Source of the DNA: Euwallacea fornicatus
Lineage: Eukaryota; Arthropoda; Insecta; Coleoptera; Curculionidae
NCBI RefSeq assembly: GCF_040115645.1
Contig: NW_027096017.1
Location: 992,001-1,056,000, forward strand
DNA: 64,000 nucleotides
Reading direction: 5' to 3'
In this document: piece after piece, positions 52,801 through 62,317 of the stretch
How the letters are laid out: each line of letters opens with the position of its first letter
Position numbering within the stretch: position 1 is the stretch's first letter
Position numbers and translations under genes: made by a program
The notes under the pieces: model-generated
The model's input: only the letters and a program-made list of their open reading frames with translations
Databases searched by the model: none
What the model was told of the DNA's origin: nothing

Positions 52801-52989
52801 TTCTTGGAAATTCAACAAGATGCAATAATGATGTGTTGTGGCATCTTCAAACTCTCGTCGAGCTGATTAATTTCACACTTTGTTTAACAAATTCGGTCCT
52901 CATTTGCCGAAGTTATCGAGCTTCAAATTTTGAAAAGTCTCAAAAGTTGTGTGTTTGAGCACATAAAGTACTATTTTTCTTGGAAATTC
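49822..52989. repeat. 18-monomer HOR, copy 2 (3168 bp)
   Basis: Repeats copy 1 at an offset of exactly 3168 bp, including the rare tttcccgaag site. Only a few differences were seen: aaagattg here against aaagtttg (near 50641), cacactttg here against caaactttg in copy 1 (near 48475), and two bases in the last monomer (aaattttga here, aaagtttgg in copy 1). A third copy starts at 52990 but is left after about two monomers. Its last ten monomers (51230-52989) recur at 55630-57389. Confidence 0.9.
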
Positions 52990-53165
52990 AACAAGATGCA
53001 ATAATGATGTGTTGTGGCATCTTCAAACTCTCGTCGAGCTGATTAATTTCACACTTTGTTTAACAAATTCGGTCCTCATTTGCCGAAGTTATCGAGCTTC
53101 AAATTTTGAAAAGTCTCAAAAGTTGTGTGTTTGAGCACATAAAGTACTATTTTTCTTGGAAATTC
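52990..53165. repeat. Single monomer starting an abandoned third 18-mer copy
   Basis: Type B with ctcg, ttcgg and aaattttga, the same as the first monomer of the 18-mer copy at 49822. The following ctttgg/cataaagaac monomer also fits, but the next lacks aactttgg and the order then becomes the 13-monomer unit. Confidence 0.75.
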
Positions 53166-55453
53166 AACAAGATGCAATAATGATGTGGTGAGACATCTTA
53201 AAGATCTCGTCGAGCTGATTAATTTGACACTTTGGTTAACAAATTTGGTCCTCATTTGCCGAAGTTATCGAGCTTCAAAGTTTGAAAAGTCTCAAAAGTT
53301 GTGTGTTTGAGCACATAAAGAACTATTTTTCTTGGAAATTCAACAAGATGCAATAATGATGTGTTGTGGCATCTTCAAACTCTAGTCGAGCTGATTAATT
53401 TCACACTTTGTTTAACAAATTTGGTCCTCATTTGCCGAAGTTATCGAGCTTCAAAGTTTGGAAAGTCTCAAAAGTTGTGTGTTTGAGCACATAAAGTACT
53501 ATTTTTCTTGGAAATTCAACAAGATGCAATAATGATGTGTTGTGGCATCTTTAAACTCTCGTCGAGCTGATTAATTTCACACTTTGTTTAACAAATTTGG
53601 TCCTCATTTGCCGAAGTTATCGACCTTCAAATTTTGAAAAGTCTCAAAAGTTGTGTGTTTGAGCACATAAAGTACTATTTTTCTTGTAAATTCAACAAGA
53701 TGCAATAATGATGTGGTGAGACATCTTAAAGATCTCGTCGAGCTGATTAATTTGACACTTTGGTTAACAAATTTGGTCCTCATTTGCCGAAGTTATCGAG
53801 CTTCAAAGTTTGAAAAGTCTCAAAAGTTGTGTGTTTGAGCACATAAAGAACTATTTTTCTTGGAAATTCAACAAGATGCAATAATGATGTGTTGTGGCAT
53901 CTTCAAACTCTCGTCGAGCTGATTAATTTCACACTTTGTTTAACAAATTCGGTCCTCATTTGCCGAAGTTATCGAGCTTCAAATTTTGAAAAGTCTCAAA
54001 AGTTGTGTGTTTGAGCACATAAAGTACTATTTTTCTTGGAAATTCAACAAGATGCAATAATGATGTGGTGAGACATCTTAAAGATCTCGTCGAGCTGATT
54101 AATTTGACACTTTGGTTAACAAATTTGGTCCTCATTTGCCGAAGTTATCGAGCTTCAAAGTTTGAAAAGTCTCAAAAGTTGTGTGTTTGAGCACATAAAG
54201 AACTATTTTTCTTGGAAATTCAACAAGATGCAATAATGATGTGTTGTGGCATCTTCAAACTCTAGTCGAGCTGATTAATTTCACACTTTGTTTAACAAAT
54301 ATGGTCCTCATTTGCCGAAGTTATCGAGCTTCAAAGTTTGAAAAGTTTCAAAAGTTGTGTGTTTGAGCACATAAAGTACTATTTTTCTTGGAAATTCAAC
54401 AAGATGCAATAATGATGTGGTGAGACATCTTAAAGATCTCGTCGAGCTGATTAATTTCACACTTTGTTTAACAAATATGGTCCTCATTTGCCGAAGTTAT
54501 CGAGCTTCAAATTTTGAAAAGTCTCAAAAGTTTTGTGTTTGAGCACATAAAGTACTATTTTTCTTGGAAATTCAACAAGATGCAATAATGATGTGTTGTG
54601 GCATCTTCAAACTCTAGTCGAGCTGATTAATTTCACACTTTGTTTAACAAATTTGGTCCTCATTTGCCGAAGTTATCGACCTTCAAATTTTGAAAAGTCT
54701 CAAAAGTTGTGTGTTTGAGCACATAAAGTACTATTTTTCTTGGAAATTCAACAAGATGCAATAATGATGTGGTGAGACATCTTAAAGATCTCGTCGAGCT
54801 GATTAATTTGACACTTCGTTTAACAAATTTGGTCCTCATTTGCCGAAGTTATCGAGCTTCAAAGTTTGGAAAGTCTCAAAAGTTGTGTGTTTGAGCACAT
54901 AAAGTACTATTTTTCTTGGAAATTCAACAAGATGCAATAATGATGTGTTGTGGCATCTTCAAACTCTCGTCGAGCTGATTAATTTCACACTTTGTTTAAC
55001 AAATTCGGTCCTCATTTGCCGAAGTTATCGAGCTTCAAAGTTTGAAAAGTCTCAAAAGTTGTGTGTTTGAGCACATAAAGTACTATTTTTCTTGAAATTT
55101 CAACAAGATGCAATAATGATTTGTTGTGACATATTAAAGATCTCGTCGAGCTGATTAATTTCACACTTAGTTTAACAAATTTGGTCCTCATTTGCCGAAG
55201 TTATCGACCTTCAAATTTTGGAAAGTCTCAAAAGTTGTGTGTTTGAACACGTAAAGTACTATTTTTCTTGGAAATTCAACAAGATGCAATAATGATGTGT
55301 TGTGGCATCTTCAAACTCTAGTCGAGCTGATTAATTTCACACTTTGTTTAACAAATTTGGTCCTCATTTGCCGAAGTTATCGACCTTCAAATTTTGAAAA
55401 GTCTCAAAAGTTGTGTGTTTGAGCACATAAAGTACTATTTTTCTTGGAAATTC
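53166..55453. repeat. Second 13-monomer HOR, copy 1 (2288 bp)
   Basis: Thirteen monomers: ctttgg/cataaagaac; type B aaagtttgg; a catctttaaac monomer with cttgtaaattc; ctttgg; ttcgg; ctttgg; aatatgg; type A head with cacactttg and aatatgg, ending gttttgtg; tatcgacc; aaagtttgg; ttcgg; type C; tatcgacc. The order recurs at 57742 and 60030. It differs from the 13-mer at 36441 in composition. Confidence 0.9.
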
Positions 55454-57741
55454 AACAAGATGCAATAATGATGTGGTGAGACATCTTAAAGATCTCGTCG
55501 AGCTGATTAATTTGACACTTCGTTTAACAAATTTGGTCCTCATTTGCCGAAGTTATCGAGCTTCAAAGTTTGAAAAGTCTCAAAAGTTGTGTGTTTGAGC
55601 ACATAAAGTACTATTTTTCTTGAAAATTCAACAAGATGCAATAATGATGTGGTGAGACATCTTAAAGATCTCGTCGAGCTGATTAATTTCACACTTTGTT
55701 TAACAAATTTGGTCCTCATTTGCCGAAGTTATCGACCTTCAAATTTTGAAAAGTCTCAAAAGTTGTGTGTTTGAGCACATAAAGTACTATTTTTCTTGTA
55801 AATTCAACAAGATGCAATAATGATGTGGTGAGACATCTTAAAGATCTCGTCGAGCTGATTAATTTGACACTTCGTTTAACAAATTTGGTCCTCATTTGCC
55901 GAAGTTATCGAGCTTCAAAGTTTGAAAAGTCTCAAAAGTTGTGTGTTTGAGCACATACAGTACTATTTTTCTTGGAAATTCAACAAGATGCAATAATGAT
56001 GTGTTGTGGCATCTTCAAACTCTAGTCGAGCTGATTAATTTCACACTTTGTTTAACAAATATGGTCCTCATTTGCCGAAGTTATCGACCTTCAAATTTTG
56101 AAAAGTCTCAAAAGTTGTGTGTTTGAGCACATAAAGTACTATTTTTCTTGTAAATTCAACAAGATGCAATAATGATGTGGTGAGACATCTTAAAGATCTC
56201 GTCGAGCTGATTAATTTGACACTTCGTTTAACAAATTTGGTCCTCATTTGCCGAAGTTATCGACCTTCAAATTTTGAAAAGTCTCAAAAGTTGTGTGTTT
56301 GAGCACATAAAGTACTATTTTTCTTGTAAATTCAACAAGATGCAATAATGATGTGGTGAGACATCTTAAAGATCTCGTCGAGCTGATTAATTTGACACTT
56401 CGTTTAACAAATTTGGTCCTCATTTGCCGAAGTTATCGACCTTCAAATTTTGAAAAGTCTCAAAAGTTGTGTGTTTGAGCACATAAAGTACTATTTTTCT
56501 TGGAAATTCAACAAGATGCAATAATGATGTGGTGAGACATCTTAAAGATCTCGTCGAGCTGATTAATTTCACACTTTGTTTAACAAATTTGGTCCTCATT
56601 TGCCGAAGTTATCGACCTTCAAATTTTGAAAAGTCTCAAAAGTTGTGTGTTTGAGCACATAAAGTACTATTTTTCTTGTAAATTCAACAAGATGCAATAA
56701 TGATGTGGTGAGACATCTTAAAGATCTCGTCGAGCTGATTAATTTGACACTTCGTTTAACAAATTTGGTCCTCATTTGCCGAAGTTATCGACCTTCAAAT
56801 TTTGAAAAGTCTCAAAAGTTGTGTGTTTGAGCACATAAAGTACTATTTTTCTTGAAATTTCAACAAGATGCAATAATGATTTGTTGTGACATATTAAAGA
56901 TCTCGTCGAGCTGATTAATTTCACACTTAGTTTAACAAATTTGGTCCTCATTTGCCGAAGTTATCGACCTTCAAATTTTGGAAAGTCTCAAAAGTTGTGT
57001 GTTTGAACACGTAAAGTACTATTTTTCTTGGAAACTCAACAAGATGCAATAATGATGTGGTGAGACATCTTAAAGATCTCGTCGAGCTGATTAATTTGAC
57101 ACTTTGGTTAACAAATTTGGTCCTCATTTGCCGAAGTTATCGAGCTTCAAATTTTGAAAAGTCTCAAAAGTTGTGTGTTTGAGCACATAAAGTACTATTT
57201 TTCTTGGAAATTCAACAAGATGCAATAATGATGTGTTGTGGCATCTTCAAACTCTCGTCGAGCTGATTAATTTCACACTTTGTTTAACAAATTCGGTCCT
57301 CATTTGCCGAAGTTATCGAGCTTCAAATTTTGAAAAGTCTCAAAAGTTGTGTGTTTGAGCACATAAAGTACTATTTTTCTTGGAAATTCAACAAGATGCA
57401 ATAATGATGTGTTGTGGCATCTTCAAACTCTAGTCGAGCTGATTAATTTCACACTTTGTTTAACAAATTTGGTCCTCATTTGCCGAAGTTATCGAGCTTC
57501 AAAGTTTGGAAAGTCTCAAAAGTTGTGTGTTTGAGCACATAAAGTACTATTTTTCTTGGAAATTCAACAAGATGCAATAATGATGTGTTGTGGCATCTTT
57601 AAACTCTCGTCGAGCTGATTAATTTCACACTTTGTTTAACAAATTCGGTCCTCATTTGCCGAAGTTATCGAGCTTCAAATTTTGAAAAGTCTCAAAAGTT
57701 GTGTGTTTGAGCACATAAAGTACTATTTTTCTTGGAAATTC
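55454..57741. repeat. Thirteen monomers mostly copied from the 18-mer HOR
   Basis: Ten monomers at 55630-57389 match 51230-52989 (offset 4400 bp), including the catacag monomer, the aatatgg/tatcgacc monomer and one type C monomer (56862). The last two (57390, 57566) match the second 13-mer unit instead. The monomer at 57566 joins a catctttaaac head to an ttcgg/aaattttga tail, as if two monomers had been lost by exchange between equivalents of 53518 and 53870. Confidence 0.82.
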
Positions 57742-60029
57742 AACAAGATGCAATAATGATGTGGTGAGACATCTTAAAGATCTCGTCGAGCTGATTAATT
57801 TGACACTTTGGTTAACAAATTTGGTCCTCATTTGCCGAAGTTATCGAGCTTCAAAGTTTGAAAAGTCTCAAAAGTTGTGTGTTTGAGCACATAAAGAACT
57901 ATTTTTCTTGGAAATTCAACAAGATGCAATAATGATGTGTTGTGGCATCTTCAAACTCTAGTCGAGCTGATTAATTTCACACTTTGTTTAACAAATTTGG
58001 TCCTCATTTGCCGAAGTTATCGAGCTTCAAAGTTTGGAAAGTCTCAAAAGTTGTGTGTTTGAGCACATAAAGTACTATTTTTCTTGGAAATTCAACAAGA
58101 TGCAATAATGATGTGTTGTGGCATCTTTAAACTCTCGTCGAGCTGATTAATTTCACACTTTGTTTAACAAATTTGGTCCTCATTTGCCGAAGTTATCGAC
58201 CTTCAAATTTTGAAAAGTCTCAAAAGTTGTGTGTTTGAGCACATAAAGTACTATTTTTCTTGTAAATTCAACAAGATGCAATAATGATGTGGTGAGACAT
58301 CTTAAAGATCTCGTCGAGCTGATTAATTTGACACTTTGGTTAACAAATTTGGTCCTCATTTGCCGAAGTTATCGAGCTTCAAAGTTTGAAAAGTCTCAAA
58401 AGTTGTGTGTTTGAGCACATAAAGAACTATTTTTCTTGGAAATTCAACAAGATGCAATAATGATGTGTTGTGGCATCTTCAAACTCTCGTCGAGCTGATT
58501 AATTTCACACTTTGTTTAACAAATTCGGTCCTCATTTGCCGAAGTTATCGAGCTTCAAATTTTGAAAAGTCTCAAAAGTTGTGTGTTTGAGCACATAAAG
58601 TACTATTTTTCTTGGAAATTCAACAAGATGCAATAATGATGTGGTGAGACATCTTAAAGATCTCGTCGAGCTGATTAATTTGACACTTTGGTTAACAAAT
58701 TTGGTCCTCATTTGCCGAAGTTATCGAGCTTCAAAGTTTGAAAAGTCTCAAAAGTTGTGTGTTTGAGCACATAAAGAACTATTTTTCTTGGAAATTCAAC
58801 AAGATGCAATAATGATGTGTTGTGGCATCTTCAAACTCTAGTCGAGCTGATTAATTTCACACTTTGTTTAACAAATATGGTCCTCATTTGCCGAAGTTAT
58901 CGAGCTTCAAAGTTTGAAAAGTTTCAAAAGTTGTGTGTTTGAGCACATAAAGTACTATTTTTCTTGGAAATTCAACAAGATGCAATAATGATGTGGTGAG
59001 ACATCTTAAAGATCTCGTCGAGCTGATTAATTTCACACTTTGTTTAACAAATATGGTCCTCATTTGCCGAAGTTATCGAGCTTCAAATTTTGAAAAGTCT
59101 CAAAAGTTTTGTGTTTGAGCACATAAAGTACTATTTTTCTTGGAAATTCAACAAGATGCAATAATGATGTGTTGTGGCATCTTCAAACTCTAGTCGAGCT
59201 GATTAATTTCACACTTTGTTTAACAAATTTGGTCCTCATTTGCCGAAGTTATCGACCTTCAAATTTTGAAAAGTCTCAAAAGTTGTGTGTTTGAGCACAT
59301 AAAGTACTATTTTTCTTGGAAATTCAACAAGATGCAATAATGATGTGGTGAGACATCTTAAAGATCTCGTCGAGCTGATTAATTTGACACTTCGTTTAAC
59401 AAATTTGGTCCTCATTTGCCGAAGTTATCGAGCTTCAAAGTTTGGAAAGTCTCAAAAGTTGTGTGTTTGAGCACATAAAGTACTATTTTTCTTGGAAATT
59501 CAACAAGATGCAATAATGATGTGTTGTGGCATCTTCAAACTCTCGTCGAGCTGATTAATTTCACACTTTGTTTAACAAATTCGGTCCTCATTTGCCGAAG
59601 TTATCGAGCTTCAAAGTTTGAAAAGTCTCAAAAGTTGTGTGTTTGAGCACATAAAGTACTATTTTTCTTGAAATTTCAACAAGATGCAATAATGATTTGT
59701 TGTGACATATTAAAGATCTCGTCGAGCTGATTAATTTCACACTTAGTTTAACAAATTTGGTCCTCATTTGCCGAAGTTATCGACCTTCAAATTTTGGAAA
59801 GTCTCAAAAGTTGTGTGTTTGAACACGTAAAGTACTATTTTTCTTGGAAATTCAACAAGATGCAATAATGATGTGTTGTGGCATCTTCAAACTCTAGTCG
59901 AGCTGATTAATTTCACACTTTGTTTAACAAATTTGGTCCTCATTTGCCGAAGTTATCGACCTTCAAATTTTGAAAAGTCTCAAAAGTTGTGTGTTTGAGC
60001 ACATAAAGTACTATTTTTCTTGGAAATTC
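57742..60029. repeat. Second 13-monomer HOR, copy 2 (2288 bp)
   Basis: Same thirteen-subtype order as 53166-55453, offset 4576 bp (26 monomers), with the gttttgtg site near 59106 and a type C monomer at 59678. No difference from the other copies was noticed. Confidence 0.9.
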
Positions 60030-62317
60030 AACAAGATGCAATAATGATGTGGTGAGACATCTTAAAGATCTCGTCGAGCTGATTAATTTGACACTTTGGT
60101 TAACAAATTTGGTCCTCATTTGCCGAAGTTATCGAGCTTCAAAGTTTGAAAAGTCTCAAAAGTTGTGTGTTTGAGCACATAAAGAACTATTTTTCTTGGA
60201 AATTCAACAAGATGCAATAATGATGTGTTGTGGCATCTTCAAACTCTAGTCGAGCTGATTAATTTCACACTTTGTTTAACAAATTTGGTCCTCATTTGCC
60301 GAAGTTATCGAGCTTCAAAGTTTGGAAAGTCTCAAAAGTTGTGTGTTTGAGCACATAAAGTACTATTTTTCTTGGAAATTCAACAAGATGCAATAATGAT
60401 GTGTTGTGGCATCTTTAAACTCTCGTCGAGCTGATTAATTTCACACTTTGTTTAACAAATTTGGTCCTCATTTGCCGAAGTTATCGACCTTCAAATTTTG
60501 AAAAGTCTCAAAAGTTGTGTGTTTGAGCACATAAAGTACTATTTTTCTTGTAAATTCAACAAGATGCAATAATGATGTGGTGAGACATCTTAAAGATCTC
60601 GTCGAGCTGATTAATTTGACACTTTGGTTAACAAATTTGGTCCTCATTTGCCGAAGTTATCGAGCTTCAAAGTTTGAAAAGTCTCAAAAGTTGTGTGTTT
60701 GAGCACATAAAGAACTATTTTTCTTGGAAATTCAACAAGATGCAATAATGATGTGTTGTGGCATCTTCAAACTCTCGTCGAGCTGATTAATTTCACACTT
60801 TGTTTAACAAATTCGGTCCTCATTTGCCGAAGTTATCGAGCTTCAAATTTTGAAAAGTCTCAAAAGTTGTGTGTTTGAGCACATAAAGTACTATTTTTCT
60901 TGGAAATTCAACAAGATGCAATAATGATGTGGTGAGACATCTTAAAGATCTCGTCGAGCTGATTAATTTGACACTTTGGTTAACAAATTTGGTCCTCATT
61001 TGCCGAAGTTATCGAGCTTCAAAGTTTGAAAAGTCTCAAAAGTTGTGTGTTTGAGCACATAAAGAACTATTTTTCTTGGAAATTCAACAAGATGCAATAA
61101 TGATGTGTTGTGGCATCTTCAAACTCTAGTCGAGCTGATTAATTTCACACTTTGTTTAACAAATATGGTCCTCATTTGCCGAAGTTATCGAGCTTCAAAG
61201 TTTGAAAAGTTTCAAAAGTTGTGTGTTTGAGCACATAAAGTACTATTTTTCTTGGAAATTCAACAAGATGCAATAATGATGTGGTGAGACATCTTAAAGA
61301 TCTCGTCGAGCTGATTAATTTCACACTTTGTTTAACAAATATGGTCCTCATTTGCCGAAGTTATCGAGCTTCAAATTTTGAAAAGTCTCAAAAGTTTTGT
61401 GTTTGAGCACATAAAGTACTATTTTTCTTGGAAATTCAACAAGATGCAATAATGATGTGTTGTGGCATCTTCAAACTCTAGTCGAGCTGATTAATTTCAC
61501 ACTTTGTTTAACAAATTTGGTCCTCATTTGCCGAAGTTATCGACCTTCAAATTTTGAAAAGTCTCAAAAGTTGTGTGTTTGAGCACATAAAGTACTATTT
61601 TTCTTGGAAATTCAACAAGATGCAATAATGATGTGGTGAGACATCTTAAAGATCTCGTCGAGCTGATTAATTTGACACTTCGTTTAACAAATTTGGTCCT
61701 CATTTGCCGAAGTTATCGAGCTTCAAAGTTTGGAAAGTCTCAAAAGTTGTGTGTTTGAGCACATAAAGTACTATTTTTCTTGGAAATTCAACAAGATGCA
61801 ATAATGATGTGTTGTGGCATCTTCAAACTCTCGTCGAGCTGATTAATTTCACACTTTGTTTAACAAATTCGGTCCTCATTTGCCGAAGTTATCGAGCTTC
61901 AAAGTTTGAAAAGTCTCAAAAGTTGTGTGTTTGAGCACATAAAGTACTATTTTTCTTGAAATTTCAACAAGATGCAATAATGATTTGTTGTGACATATTA
62001 AAGATCTCGTCGAGCTGATTAATTTCACACTTAGTTTAACAAATTTGGTCCTCATTTGCCGAAGTTATCGACCTTCAAATTTTGGAAAGTCTCAAAAGTT
62101 GTGTGTTTGAACACGTAAAGTACTATTTTTCTTGGAAATTCAACAAGATGCAATAATGATGTGTTGTGGCATCTTCAAACTCTAGTCGAGCTGATTAATT
62201 TCACACTTTGTTTAACAAATTTGGTCCTCATTTGCCGAAGTTATCGACCTTCAAATTTTGAAAAGTCTCAAAAGTTGTGTGTTTGAGCACATAAAGTACT
62301 ATTTTTCTTGGAAATTC
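60030..62317. repeat. Second 13-monomer HOR, copy 3 (2288 bp)
   Basis: Directly follows copy 2 at an offset of 2288 bp, with the gttttgtg site near 61394 and a type C monomer at 61966. A further copy starts at 62318 (ctttgg/cataaagaac) but diverges inside the next monomer. Confidence 0.9.
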
